Below are positions 8,786 through 17,717 of a stretch of DNA of 64,000 nucleotides, piece after piece. This DNA comes from JAHIGH01 sp964564035. Lineage in GTDB: Bacteria > Patescibacteriota > Microgenomatia > Levybacterales > UBA12049. The stretch is from assembly GCA_964564035.1 (NCBI GenBank), contig CAZLZN010000001.1, positions 1 to 64,000 of the forward strand, given 5' to 3'. A program made the translations under genes and the position numbers. The first letter of the stretch is position 1. Each line of letters opens with the position of its first letter. The notes under the pieces were generated by a model that searched no databases, was not told where the DNA came from, and was given only the letters and a program-made list of their open reading frames with translations.

Positions 8786-10276
8786 ATGTTCTGGGCAGAT
8801 AAATTATTGGAAGGACGAAAAGGCAAAGAAATCATCAACGACTCCTGGACTCCATCCGGCATTATTCATATGGGAGGCCTCAAAGGCCCGATTATTCACG
8901 ACACGCTTTTCAAAATACTCAAAAACAAAAAAGCCGATGTACAGTTCATGTTCGGATTTGACGACTTCGACCCGATTGACGGTCTGCCTGCCGATTTGCA
9001 AAAAACACATGCAAAATACATGGGCGTCCCGATTTCCAACGCTCCCGCGCCGGTTGGCGACGGGACATTCGGAGAATACTACGGCAGCAAAATGCGCTCT
9101 CTATTCAATGCGCTTGGAATAGAAGGCAAAATATATTTAGGATCCGATTACTACAAAAAGGGAATTTACAACGAAAGCATCGTGTTCGTACTTAACAATG
9201 CCGATAAAATCAAAAAAGTATATGAACAAACCTACAATAAAACAATTACAACGGCATGGTATCCCCTCCAGATAGTTTGCCCGAATTGCGGTAAGCTCGG
9301 AACCACCAAAGTTACCGGATGGGACGGAAAGGAAGCTGAATACACATGCGCGCCTGATCTCGTCAAATGGGCAGCAGGCTGCGGCTCTAATGGAAAAGTC
9401 TCGCCTTTAAACGGCAATGCCAAAATGCCCTTCAAAGTTGAATGGGCTGTCAAATGGCATGTCTTTGGAGTAACTATCGAAGGTGCCGGCAAAGATCACG
9501 CCTCAGCAGGCGGCACTTATGACATTGCCAGAAAAATATTGCGCGACGTTTTCGAAAAAGAACCCCCACTCAAATTGCCCTATGAATTCTTCCTCTGGAA
9601 CGGCAAAAAAATGAGCTCGTCCAAAGGACTAGGTCTGACCGGCGAAGAACTGCTTGAAGTACTGTCGCCGCAAGTTGCCAGATTTCTAATGATCAAAACC
9701 GAACCCAACAGAGCAGTTGAGTTCAATCCGAAAGAAACGGAAATCATTCCCAAGCTTTACGATGAATACCAAAAAGCAGGTGAAGCTTCTAATAAATCAG
9801 AAGAAAATGAAACCGCCAGAGCATATGAATTATCCCAAATATACTCAAATGAAAAACTCCCATCACTGCGCTTCCCGGTTATCGCTCAACTGGTTCAAAT
9901 GCCAAATATGCAGGATAAAATTAAAAAAGAAAACCTGGAAGATTGGGCTAAATATGCAAAGGTCTGGATCGAGAAATACGCCCCGGGATCGGAAAAATTT
10001 CTGATTCAAAAAGACCTGCCCGAATCCGCCAAAAATTTATCGGAAATACAAAAAAAATATTTATCCGAAGTAGCTCAAATAATCGACAAAGACTGGAGCG
10101 GTGATGAATTACAAAAAGAAATGTACGAAATTACCAAAAGAATAAATATCCCCCCAAAAGAAGCGTTCGCGGCAATTTATACGGTCCTTATTGGCAAAGA
10201 TCACGGCCCCCGCGCCGCGTGGCTATTATTGTCGCTTGAAAAAGAATTTATCCAAAAGAGATTTAACCTCACCTAA
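8786..10276 (+). CDS. lysS: Class I lysyl-tRNA synthetase
   Basis: A 496-aa class I LysRS (the archaeal/spirochaete type), which charges tRNA-Lys in the cytoplasm and is unrelated to the usual bacterial class II enzyme. The HIGH-type motif is SGIIHMGG (residues 24-31) and the KMSKS-type motif is KKMSSSKG. A zinc-knuckle-like CPNCG is at about 170, with a later partner cysteine in EYTC. Length is typical of the family (about 500-530). The gene overlaps the convergent downstream gene by 4 nt. Confidence 0.93.
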   Translation: MFWADKLLEGRKGKEIINDSWTPSGIIHMGGLKGPIIHDTLFKILKNKKADVQFMFGFDDFDPIDGLPADLQKTHAKYMGVPISNAPAPVGDGTFGEYYGSKMRSLFNALGIEGKIYLGSDYYKKGIYNESIVFVLNNADKIKKVYEQTYNKTITTAWYPLQIVCPNCGKLGTTKVTGWDGKEAEYTCAPDLVKWAAGCGSNGKVSPLNGNAKMPFKVEWAVKWHVFGVTIEGAGKDHASAGGTYDIARKILRDVFEKEPPLKLPYEFFLWNGKKMSSSKGLGLTGEELLEVLSPQVARFLMIKTEPNRAVEFNPKETEIIPKLYDEYQKAGEASNKSEENETARAYELSQIYSNEKLPSLRFPVIAQLVQMPNMQDKIKKENLEDWAKYAKVWIEKYAPGSEKFLIQKDLPESAKNLSEIQKKYLSEVAQIIDKDWSGDELQKEMYEITKRINIPPKEAFAAIYTVLIGKDHGPRAAWLLLSLEKEFIQKRFNLT

Positions 10277-10539
10277 TGATAATCGGAGTTTATAATTGAA
10301 CTGCCTATATGCTTAGGCTTTCCGAGTATCGCCATCGGCCGCTCTCTCCAAACTCCGTCCTCCTGATATTTCAAAGTATAAATATGTAGAAGCATCCACC
10401 CGTCCGCAAGCATCCGGTTCACCTCTTCCCGCCCCTTAACTTCCAGATTATGACCCTCCACCTCCTCAATTTCCAGCTCCCACAGAGGGTAACTGCTGAA
10501 ATCATGTAAATTAATATTGCTGTCTCCCTGCATAAACAT
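10273..10539 (-). CDS. Hypothetical 88-aa protein, DUF1737/DUF4177-like
   Basis: A small acidic cytoplasmic protein. The pattern EEVNRMLADGWMLLHIYTL resembles the 'VN..L..GW' core of small DUF1737/DUF4177 proteins; the resemblance is weak and no function can be given. It is convergent with lysS, sharing 4 nt at the stops. A second ATG two codons later is an equally possible start. Confidence 0.55.
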   Translation of the reverse strand: MFMQGDSNINLHDFSSYPLWELEIEEVEGHNLEVKGREEVNRMLADGWMLLHIYTLKYQEDGVWRERPMAILGKPKHIGSSIINSDYH

Positions 10540-10695
10540 TTAATATAGTAGACTCGGGTAAATTAACAATAAAATTCTTGTAATAATCCCGCAATTAAGC
10601 TCTTATTGGCCATTCCGTTCAGAGTATGAAGAAACTCTCGGCTTGTTTTAGTACAGAACATTATAATTTTGAACGGATGCAAAATTAATCACAAT
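10540..10695. other. Intergenic stretch with no recognisable gene
   Basis: The gap between the divergent 88-aa gene and the PEGA gene shows no stable hairpin, tRNA or convincing ORF. Confidence 0.5.
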
Positions 10696-10725
10696 TTGCA
10701 ATATGAATGCGAAGTGGTATATATT
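10696..10725 (+). promoter_or_regulatory. Predicted promoter of the PEGA/SH3 gene
   Basis: TTGCAA (10696-10701), 18-nt spacer, TATATT (10720-10725), 6 nt before the ATG at 10732. This implies a leaderless mRNA and supports that ATG over the in-frame upstream ATG at 10669. Confidence 0.55.
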
Positions 10726-10731
10726 CAGAAT

Positions 10732-11577
10732 ATGAAAATTTTTCTGTTTGTTGCAATTCCCGTCTTTTTGATAATCACTGTAGTTGTTATGTCGATCCGT
10801 CATTTTAATATGCAGCAAATGCAAAAAGGCGCACTTCAGGTTACATCCAAGCCTGTCAGCAAAGTTTATCTGGACGACAAATATATCGGAAGAACACCAA
10901 TTAGCAAAACAGAACCGGCGGACATGCTTCAAGCCGGAAATTACAACATAAAACTCGAACCGCTGGATACTGCCTATCAGCCCTATCAGGAAAAAATCTC
11001 AATAGCAACAGGCATTATGACAGTCGTAGACAGAACGTTTAGAACTGACTCATTATCCGAAGGATCTGTTATATCCCTGTCCCCGCTCAGTGATAAAAAT
11101 TCTGCCGAACTTGAAGTAATTGCCATACCCGTCGGATCATCCGTCACTCTTGATTCCGAACCGATTGGTACAACCCCGCTTCTGCACAAAGATCCTACAG
11201 AATCAGATCACATAATCAGGATCAAAAAAAACGGCTACAATGAAAAATCTATACGCATTAGAACTCCCAAAGGATTCAAGTTGACAGTCATTGCCTATCT
11301 CAGTATCGGAGAAGACGACACCCGCGCAGAAGATAATACGCTAACCCCTCCGTCCATTACGGTAACTCCGACACCGGCGCCATCGGTACTTATCCTTGAT
11401 ACGCCCACCGGCTTCTTAAGAGTCAGACAATCACCCGATATTAATTCGTCTCAAGTTACAACAGTCGCGCCGGGAAGTACCCACCCGCTTCTAAGCGAAC
11501 AAACAGGATGGTATCAAATTAAGCTCGAGAATGATCAAACAGGATGGATTAGCAGTGAATACTCACGCAAACAATGA
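10732..11577 (+). CDS. Membrane-anchored PEGA and SH3-like domain protein
   Basis: A 281-aa extracellular protein anchored by an N-terminal TM helix (residues 2-22). Two PEGA-type beta repeats follow: about 36-105, with VYLDDKYIGRTP, and about 125-195, with VTLDSEPIGTTPL. A short Pro/Thr linker then leads to a C-terminal bacterial SH3-like domain (about 225-281) with FLRVRQSPDINSSQV and GWYQIKL...GWISSEY. PEGA and SH3b domains commonly bind cell-wall or surface-layer partners. The HAD-like gene follows 13 nt downstream but has its own -10 box. Confidence 0.78.
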   Translation: MKIFLFVAIPVFLIITVVVMSIRHFNMQQMQKGALQVTSKPVSKVYLDDKYIGRTPISKTEPADMLQAGNYNIKLEPLDTAYQPYQEKISIATGIMTVVDRTFRTDSLSEGSVISLSPLSDKNSAELEVIAIPVGSSVTLDSEPIGTTPLLHKDPTESDHIIRIKKNGYNEKSIRIRTPKGFKLTVIAYLSIGEDDTRAEDNTLTPPSITVTPTPAPSVLILDTPTGFLRVRQSPDINSSQVTTVAPGSTHPLLSEQTGWYQIKLENDQTGWISSEYSRKQ

Positions 11578-11583
11578 TATAAT
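11578..11583 (+). promoter_or_regulatory. -10 box of the HAD-like gene
   Basis: A perfect TATAAT ends 7 nt before the ATG at 11591, starting one base after the upstream stop codon. This is another leaderless arrangement. Confidence 0.5.
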
Positions 11584-11590
11584 TTAAAGT

Positions 11591-12253
11591 ATGACAAAAG
11601 CTTTCATCTTCAACATGAACGGAGTCATCGTAGACAGTGAAAAACCCTGGCGCAAATACCTCAACTCAATTTGGCAGGAACTGGTAGGCAATCAGATCGC
11701 GAGCGTATTTAGATTCCCGGTCGGGATGTCTCCGGAAAGCGTATATATAGAAGTTGTTAAACATGGCTCCAAAACACCCAAAGATGAATTTATACGCAAA
11801 TTCAATGAAATATCAAGCCGCGTTTATGAAGAAGCCCCCTTGACCAACGGAATTGAAGAACTGGCCAACTTTCTTATAGCAAAACAATACAAGCTGGGGC
11901 TGGTATCATCATCTCCGACTTCCTGGATCGACACTGTTGTAAATAGATTATCTTTCAAAGACAACATCTCGTGTATAATTTCCATAAATGACAATCCTGA
12001 TCTCAAACCCAAACCGCACCCAAGCTGTTATATCGTTGCGCTCGATAAACTCGGCGCCAAGTCCGGATCATCTCTTTGCATAGAAGACTCAAACTCCGGC
12101 ATACAGGCCGCCAAAGGGGCCGGCATATTTACTATTGGTTTTACAGCGCATTTGCTTCCCGAATATACCCAGCATGGCGCCGACGCGTACGCCAACAATA
12201 TATATGAAGCCATCAAAGTGATAGAAGAGTTCGAAAAAAAACTACCGGAGTAA
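11591..12253 (+). CDS. HAD-superfamily (beta-phosphoglucomutase-like) protein with NxN in place of DxD
   Basis: A 220-aa protein with the full HAD subfamily IA architecture. Motif I region is at residues 6-14, a helical cap follows, motif II is SSSPTSW, the motif III lysine is in KPKPHPSCYIVALDKLG, and motif IV is IEDSNSGIQAAKGAG. Motif I reads FNMNGVIVDSE, whereas active members have F-D-x-D-G. Both the nucleophile and the acid/base aspartate are asparagine (codons AAC and AAC). It is therefore predicted not to form the phospho-aspartyl intermediate. It ends directly against the convergent mltG gene. Confidence 0.75.
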   Translation: MTKAFIFNMNGVIVDSEKPWRKYLNSIWQELVGNQIASVFRFPVGMSPESVYIEVVKHGSKTPKDEFIRKFNEISSRVYEEAPLTNGIEELANFLIAKQYKLGLVSSSPTSWIDTVVNRLSFKDNISCIISINDNPDLKPKPHPSCYIVALDKLGAKSGSSLCIEDSNSGIQAAKGAGIFTIGFTAHLLPEYTQHGADAYANNIYEAIKVIEEFEKKLPE

Positions 12254-13207
12254 CTATCTCAAATACTTCGCCACATTCCTGTTATGTTCATCAAGAGTCT
12301 CCGCGTAATGATTAGTACCCGTTTTATCCGAAATATAAAATATATAATTTGACTCGGCCGGATTTCCGGCGGCTTGAAGCGATGCCAGCCCCGGATTACT
12401 TATAGGCTTTGGCGGAAGCCCCGGTTTAGTATACGTATTATATGGAGAATCTATTTCCAGATCCTCATACGTAAGCCCCTTCTTCCACCATCTTTTTTCA
12501 GGCTCGTAATATCCGACCGCGTACTGGACCGTCGCATCTATATCCAGCTTCATACCTATATCTAACCTGTTATGAATGACAGACGATATCATAGCGCGGT
12601 CCTGCGCGAACTTCGCCTCCCTCTCGATCAGCGACGCCAGAATAACTATATCTTCTTTGGCAAGAGCCGTATTATTAGTAACCTGGCTGTATTTATTCTC
12701 AAAATTATTTTTTAGCGTAGATATAATCTGCTCTATGCCGGTTCCTCTCGGAAAATAATATGTATCCGGAAACAGGTATCCCTCCTCTGCGTTAAGCTTT
12801 GATCGCCACTCGTCTGAAAATTGATCAAAATTCTCCTCTAAAATATCCGCGATCTCCTCGGCTCTCTTGCCCTCGGGAATAGTGATCGCGATATCAAATT
12901 TACCTGTGCCAAATTCCTTGAGTATTTGTTCTGCGCTCATTGAAGGACTTAGATAGAACACTCCTGCTTGCAGACTGTTCTCAATACCTTTTTGTTTTAT
13001 GAGAAGAAAAAAAACGATCGGATCCCTGATCAAACCGGACTCTTTTAAATTATCTGCAATTTTCCTGACTCCGTCACCCCTGCTTATAACAAATGTTTTA
13101 GTTGATTTATCTGAATAATTTACGGCACCCAAACCATTCTGCCACCAGAAATAAGCTCCGGCAAATATTATGCCTATCAGAATAATCAATATTAATAACT
13201 TTTTCAT
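12254..13207 (-). CDS. mltG: Endolytic peptidoglycan transglycosylase
   Basis: A 317-aa YceG/MltG-family protein that cleaves nascent glycan strands at the outer face of the membrane. It has an N-terminal TM helix (about 4-22), a LysM-like region, and a catalytic domain with the signature ILASLIEREAKF, where the glutamate in IEREA is catalytic. The late motif SPYNTYTKPGLPPKPISNPG is characteristic. It is the last gene of a minus-strand operon, 13 nt after the phosphorylase gene. Confidence 0.9.
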   Translation of the reverse strand: MKKLLILIILIGIIFAGAYFWWQNGLGAVNYSDKSTKTFVISRGDGVRKIADNLKESGLIRDPIVFFLLIKQKGIENSLQAGVFYLSPSMSAEQILKEFGTGKFDIAITIPEGKRAEEIADILEENFDQFSDEWRSKLNAEEGYLFPDTYYFPRGTGIEQIISTLKNNFENKYSQVTNNTALAKEDIVILASLIEREAKFAQDRAMISSVIHNRLDIGMKLDIDATVQYAVGYYEPEKRWWKKGLTYEDLEIDSPYNTYTKPGLPPKPISNPGLASLQAAGNPAESNYIFYISDKTGTNHYAETLDEHNRNVAKYLR

Positions 13208-13220
13208 ATACAGCTAAAGT

Positions 13221-14498
13221 TTATTCATAAAATAAAAAGGGGAAATTAGTTAGAGATTCACGCGCCTCTTTTAGATTATATTCTTTTTCACTATACATTG
13301 TAAATAGAATTTCTCCTTTATCGAACCTGTTTCCGATTTTTTTATGTAAATAAATTCCGCTTTTCTTGTGATGAGGTGCGCCCAGGATTTTGCTTATAAT
13401 AGTCAGATTTTTTGAATGAATTCTCTTTATTTCGCCGGTTGCTTGCGCGCTGACATCGATATGATGATGTCCCGGTTTCAATTTATGGCTGTTAATATCC
13501 GGATCGCCGCCTTGAGCATGAATTATTTGCTTCATTTTCTTTAACGCGTGCCCGCTGTCGAGTAAATACTTCGCCCACTTAAGCCCCGACCCGAACTCAC
13601 GCAGAACACGATTTTTAAGCATAGAGCCGGCATCATCCAGACAAATATCAAGCAGAATCCCCGCCAAATGCAAAGCCCTCTTCTCGAGATCAATCGCGCG
13701 GTCGTCTTGTCTTTCCAAAACTTTCAAAGACTCGCGTACTTCAAGAAGCGGACCGACACCGCGCCCGGCAGGCTGATCGGTTTTATGGATATGCGCGAAC
13801 AATTTTACTCCGAACCGTTCGGCCAAATACTCAAACTTCCTCTTCAAAATTTCCGCGTCCTCCGCGTTGTGAAGCTTTACATCTCTGCCGTACGGCAGTT
13901 CAATGATGATGTGATTGGAGCCAAAAGCCAACTTTTTAGCCATAATTGACACCAGAATCTTATCATAACTCTCAAAAAGCAGAGGTTCTTCGATTTTGAT
14001 CAATTCATCATCGGCCGGGGCAATATCAACGCTTCCTCCCCACACTATGCATGCATTTGTTTTCTCAACGATCTTGACGATCTCGTCTTTTGAAAAAGAA
14101 ACCGGAGCAAGCACCTCCATATCATCCGCTGTGCCCCCCGGCGTAGTAATTGCCCTTGATGAACTCTTGGGAATTTTGAATCCGGCCGCCGCCACTATCG
14201 GTACAACAATAAGCGACGTTCTCGTCCCCGGCACTCCGCCTATAGAATGCTTATCGGCAACTATTCCCTGAAATTTGATCTGCTCGCCGGTCTCAACCAT
14301 TGCCTTAGTCAAATAATAAATTTCGTCATTGTTAAAACCCTTGGAGTAACCCGATGCGGCAAAATAAGTAGTCAGCACACGGCCAAGCTTCCGGTGTGAT
14401 ATCTGATCCATGATCGCAAAAATTTCATCATAGTTCAGCTTATGACCTGTTAATTTCTTTCTGATAGCCTCAACTGCAATATTCGCTTCATTCATCAT
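13221..14498 (-). CDS. deoA: AMP phosphorylase / pyrimidine-nucleoside phosphorylase family protein
   Basis: A 425-aa nucleoside phosphorylase-family enzyme. The phosphate/nucleoside loop reads DKHSIGGVPGTRTSLIVVPI. This is closer to archaeal AMP phosphorylases (GGVPG.RT) than to bacterial thymidine phosphorylases (STGGVGD). SSRAITTPGGTADDMEVLAPV and TNACIVWGGSVDIAPADD are also typical. The ~80-residue N-terminal domain of archaeal AMP phosphorylases is absent. Substrate (AMP or thymidine) cannot be settled from sequence alone. The start overlaps the previous stop as TAATG, so translation is probably coupled. Confidence 0.8.
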   Translation of the reverse strand: MMNEANIAVEAIRKKLTGHKLNYDEIFAIMDQISHRKLGRVLTTYFAASGYSKGFNNDEIYYLTKAMVETGEQIKFQGIVADKHSIGGVPGTRTSLIVVPIVAAAGFKIPKSSSRAITTPGGTADDMEVLAPVSFSKDEIVKIVEKTNACIVWGGSVDIAPADDELIKIEEPLLFESYDKILVSIMAKKLAFGSNHIIIELPYGRDVKLHNAEDAEILKRKFEYLAERFGVKLFAHIHKTDQPAGRGVGPLLEVRESLKVLERQDDRAIDLEKRALHLAGILLDICLDDAGSMLKNRVLREFGSGLKWAKYLLDSGHALKKMKQIIHAQGGDPDINSHKLKPGHHHIDVSAQATGEIKRIHSKNLTIISKILGAPHHKKSGIYLHKKIGNRFDKGEILFTMYSEKEYNLKEARESLTNFPFLFYE

Positions 14499-14650
14499 TA
14501 TTTCCCTTTAAACTGATCCATTATCCCCCTAAAAACTGATTTTATGACCCCAAATATAAAATAAACAATATTATTGACAGCCCTGACAATTGTCGGCTCT
14601 ATCTTTTTCCAAACCAAGGCTATTCTCGACGCCTGCATATTTTGCTGCAT
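14498..14650 (-). CDS. Small 50-aa protein coupled to the phosphorylase gene
   Basis: A short ORF starting MQQNMQASRIALVWKKIEP and ending FRGIMDQFKGK. It is preceded by a strong ribosome site (AAAGGATGTGAT). It has one moderately hydrophobic segment (about residues 20-40) and basic ends, suggesting membrane association. Its stop overlaps the phosphorylase start (TAATG). It is flanked by the sortase gene 42 nt upstream, in the same operon. Function unknown. Confidence 0.6.
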   Translation of the reverse strand: MQQNMQASRIALVWKKIEPTIVRAVNNIVYFIFGVIKSVFRGIMDQFKGK

Positions 14651-14692
14651 ATCTATCACATCCTTTCGTAACGAAAAAAATTCGGGTTATAT

Positions 14693-15451
14693 TTATATAT
14701 TCTCAAGTTTTGATTTAATAATCAAACGCTTCCAAAGTGTCCCTGGCGGCGTACATGTAATTAGCGTCAAATAACTGTTATCGCTTTCCTGGGAGAGATA
14801 AGATGTCTCGTCCGCCTCGACTACGGTGATCGAAAAAATTCTATAATTGAATACGCTCTTGTTTGCATTTACCATCAAGGTATCGCCTACGCTTAGAGTA
14901 TGCAGATTGGCAAATATAGTTTTGTAATTACTCGGGTCAAAAAGAGGCGGGAGAGTTGAATGCCCGAATACCGCGGCGTTTCCGCGAGCCGGAGGCACAG
15001 CCGTTCCCGGAAAGTTAACCAGATGCCTCGACAGATCAGTGTCAATTGTCGTGACCACTGCATTTTCAATTTTTAACTTAGGTATAGATAAAAAATAATA
15101 TGTAAGCTGGGAGTCAACATGACTTGCGCTAAAAGGAGATGCCGGGATCCATTCCGAGCTATTTTGATTTGTGATTTGCTGAATTGAGCGCGCGGTGCTC
15201 AGCCAAAGACCTTGAATATAATCACTTGTGATAATCGTCGTCTGCGGAATTGGCGCTGTGACCATTTGCGAAGCAAATACCGGCTCTAGATACATTTTCC
15301 AGGAAATGAATGGAAAGAAAAAGTACCCCCCAAGCAGAATGCCCGTTAAAAACAGCCCCAAACCCGAAAATCTTACGACCTTCCGGGTTTTACCGGTATT
15401 TTTCTTCACATAATACCGTTTATTAATCAGATGCAAGCGTGACAGTAACAT
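14693..15451 (-). CDS. Sortase-family transpeptidase
   Basis: A 252-aa membrane-anchored sortase. It has a cytoplasmic basic N-terminus, a TM helix (about 28-50) and an extracellular catalytic domain. The catalytic histidine is in VFGHSTLPP, the cysteine in TLITCTPPG and the arginine in LWKRLII near the C-terminus. Sortases join secreted proteins to the wall or to each other. It overlaps the end of the upstream fusion-protein gene by 29 nt, so it is either translationally coupled or starts slightly further downstream. Confidence 0.82.
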   Translation of the reverse strand: MLLSRLHLINKRYYVKKNTGKTRKVVRFSGLGLFLTGILLGGYFFFPFISWKMYLEPVFASQMVTAPIPQTTIITSDYIQGLWLSTARSIQQITNQNSSEWIPASPFSASHVDSQLTYYFLSIPKLKIENAVVTTIDTDLSRHLVNFPGTAVPPARGNAAVFGHSTLPPLFDPSNYKTIFANLHTLSVGDTLMVNANKSVFNYRIFSITVVEADETSYLSQESDNSYLTLITCTPPGTLWKRLIIKSKLENI

Positions 15452-17717
15452 TTTTAGGCAGGAACGGGAAAATATCCGCTACAAACGGAACACCCGGTTT
15501 ATAAACTATTGATGTGTGGTCTACTTGCGGAAGCTTGGAAATCGCAGACTTAAACTCTTCTTTGGATTTTCCTCCCAGCTCTTTAGCTAAGCCGGCAGAA
15601 TCGATTTTTGGCAGAAGTGATCCGCTGATCACGACAGTCGCGGATACTCTTGCATCACTTATCTTCTCGACATCCTTGATCTCTGCGCTTATGTCCTCCT
15701 CCCGGATGTCTTTATCACCGGAATTTTCCTTCTCCAGCATCTTTTTAGCAAAATCATTAAGTCTTTCCTTATCATAAGACAAACCCGTAAATTGCAGACT
15801 CGCTTCAACATTTACTTTTTTCGCTTCGTCTCCTTCTTTTTTGTCATATTTCGCGGTCTGAATTTTTGTACTTAAAAGTACCGGCAACACACTTTCGTCT
15901 TTTTGAGTTTTGGCCCCGAGAACACTCTCTGCTTCCTTCTCAAGACTCGCTGTTAGACTCGAATTAAGTTTATCCAAATCCTTTTTAGACACAACTGTGA
16001 TTTTTTTTGAAGACCCGCCTGAAAAGGCCTTATCGTTTTTAGCGGCAAGAGAGCTATTCCCATCAACGCTGAACTTCATACCCGATGGTAAATTATAATC
16101 CGATCCGATCTCCTCTGCGGTCACCTCAACATCAGCAGTACCGGGTTTTGTACCGGAAAATATATCTCCTGAAGCAGAAGCCACCTTGATATCCTTGTCT
16201 GTCACAAAATCCAAGTCTCCGCTTGTTGAAAGAACAGCGCCTTTTGGCAAATTTACAGACGATGAAGTATTATTGTTATAAACAGTAACAGTGCCGCGGG
16301 CTTTTTCTCCGACTTCTTTTTCTCCTGTTGCGTCAACTGTTTCCTCTCCGCTGATCGTATCTTCGATCTCACTTGCCTTTAGAATATTCTCATCAAAATC
16401 GTTCTCGGAGTCTGTCGCAAAAACTATCTCCTCTGTTTTCACTTTATTTTCCGGAGCAAGCGCTACCACAACCGACGCGCTCATAACATATGTATAAAAA
16501 TAATAAATTCCCCCTGCTATGACAGCGAGAAGAACCGCGGGTATCAAAATAAGCTTGAACCGCCCGATAGAAACCGAAGGCATCTCCGGAAGTCCGCTCC
16601 GGATTTTTTCTGTAACAATCTGAACAAAACCTGTCTTATTTCTCCCGACATCATCACTGTCTTCTGCGCCTAGATCCGGCTCGCTATCATAACTTTCTTG
16701 TAAGACTTGCGTTTCTTCTGCTGATTTATGCGCCCTGGTTGATTGATCATCGGATTCCAAATGCTCATCTTTTATTATTTTTTCTTCAACATCCTGATCT
16801 ATAACAAAACCGAAATTATCCCCGTGTACGCTCTTATCCATAGATACTTCGTCTTTTTGCAATGCACCCAAACTATCCTCCTCGGCAACAGCACTGCTAA
16901 CAACATGATCATGTTTATCTGTTTCATAATTTTTTATATGATCTATTATCCCGCTCGGAACTTCAAAACCCATTTGCTGTGCCGCCCCGAACGAAACAGC
17001 CCTGCTGTTAAAATCGGCAGACAGCATACTGATCTGAGGCATATGCAAAAAAGGCAAACTCTTACTCCAGTGAAACGCTGCCAGCTTCTGTGCCAGATTC
17101 TCACCGTTGTCATTGCCGTACAATACAATTCTGGCCGGAAGTGCGTCAGCGGTAAACCCCTTCATTAATCCGTCAATTGTATGAGGTATATTTTCTTTTA
17201 TTTCACCCGTCACGCGCTGGATGCTCTTGCCTCCCCGTAAAAGAGTTAATGAAACGCTTGTCCTACCTATTTCCGCGAGAATCGCGGACAATGGAGCGCC
17301 CTCTTCGCTTTGTATCAAATTAGCAATCGCCTCAGTCATCACCATAAACCCAATAGGCGTCAGGCTCAACTTCTCGCATACTTCTTTCAGCTTTTTCAAA
17401 TATTCTTTCTTGATTTTCTTGCTTTCCTGATCGACCCACTCGTCAGCTACTCCGAACACCGTTTCTCGAATTTCAACATCCGGCGGCAAAACCTCCTCAA
17501 GCGGAGTTATAGCACTGTCAACTGTCTCAATAACATCCTCAAGAGACAACTCATCAAAGCTACCGCTGAAAAATTTTTCGTCCCTGTTGACGAGCCTTAT
17601 TTTTTTAACATATTCTTCAAACACGACAGAGCTTACCTTTTCGGGAGTAATTATCAACCCGAGGTAATAAATAGGAGCTTCTTTTTTCGATTTAAAAAAT
17701 GGAAACTGCAGCTTCAT
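15423..17717 (-). CDS. PilM-like ASKHA domain - TM - baseplate-J-like fusion protein
   Basis: A 764-aa protein. Residues 1-280 resemble the actin-like (ASKHA/PilM) fold, with a GLIITPEKVSSVVF start, an IGRTSVSLTLL phosphate-type motif and a late FNSRAVSFGAA segment. An acidic linker (about 285-375) and one TM helix (about 388-410) follow. The extracellular half has beta-rich regions such as ARGTVTVYNNN...LPKGAVLSTSGDLDFVTD and TADVEVTAEEIGSDYNLPSG, typical of baseplate-J/gp47-like domains. It is the first gene of an operon with sortase, a small ORF, phosphorylase and mltG. A role linking a cytoplasmic actin-like module to an external structure is inferred. Confidence 0.7.
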   Translation of the reverse strand: MKLQFPFFKSKKEAPIYYLGLIITPEKVSSVVFEEYVKKIRLVNRDEKFFSGSFDELSLEDVIETVDSAITPLEEVLPPDVEIRETVFGVADEWVDQESKKIKKEYLKKLKEVCEKLSLTPIGFMVMTEAIANLIQSEEGAPLSAILAEIGRTSVSLTLLRGGKSIQRVTGEIKENIPHTIDGLMKGFTADALPARIVLYGNDNGENLAQKLAAFHWSKSLPFLHMPQISMLSADFNSRAVSFGAAQQMGFEVPSGIIDHIKNYETDKHDHVVSSAVAEEDSLGALQKDEVSMDKSVHGDNFGFVIDQDVEEKIIKDEHLESDDQSTRAHKSAEETQVLQESYDSEPDLGAEDSDDVGRNKTGFVQIVTEKIRSGLPEMPSVSIGRFKLILIPAVLLAVIAGGIYYFYTYVMSASVVVALAPENKVKTEEIVFATDSENDFDENILKASEIEDTISGEETVDATGEKEVGEKARGTVTVYNNNTSSSVNLPKGAVLSTSGDLDFVTDKDIKVASASGDIFSGTKPGTADVEVTAEEIGSDYNLPSGMKFSVDGNSSLAAKNDKAFSGGSSKKITVVSKKDLDKLNSSLTASLEKEAESVLGAKTQKDESVLPVLLSTKIQTAKYDKKEGDEAKKVNVEASLQFTGLSYDKERLNDFAKKMLEKENSGDKDIREEDISAEIKDVEKISDARVSATVVISGSLLPKIDSAGLAKELGGKSKEEFKSAISKLPQVDHTSIVYKPGVPFVADIFPFLPKNVTVTLASD

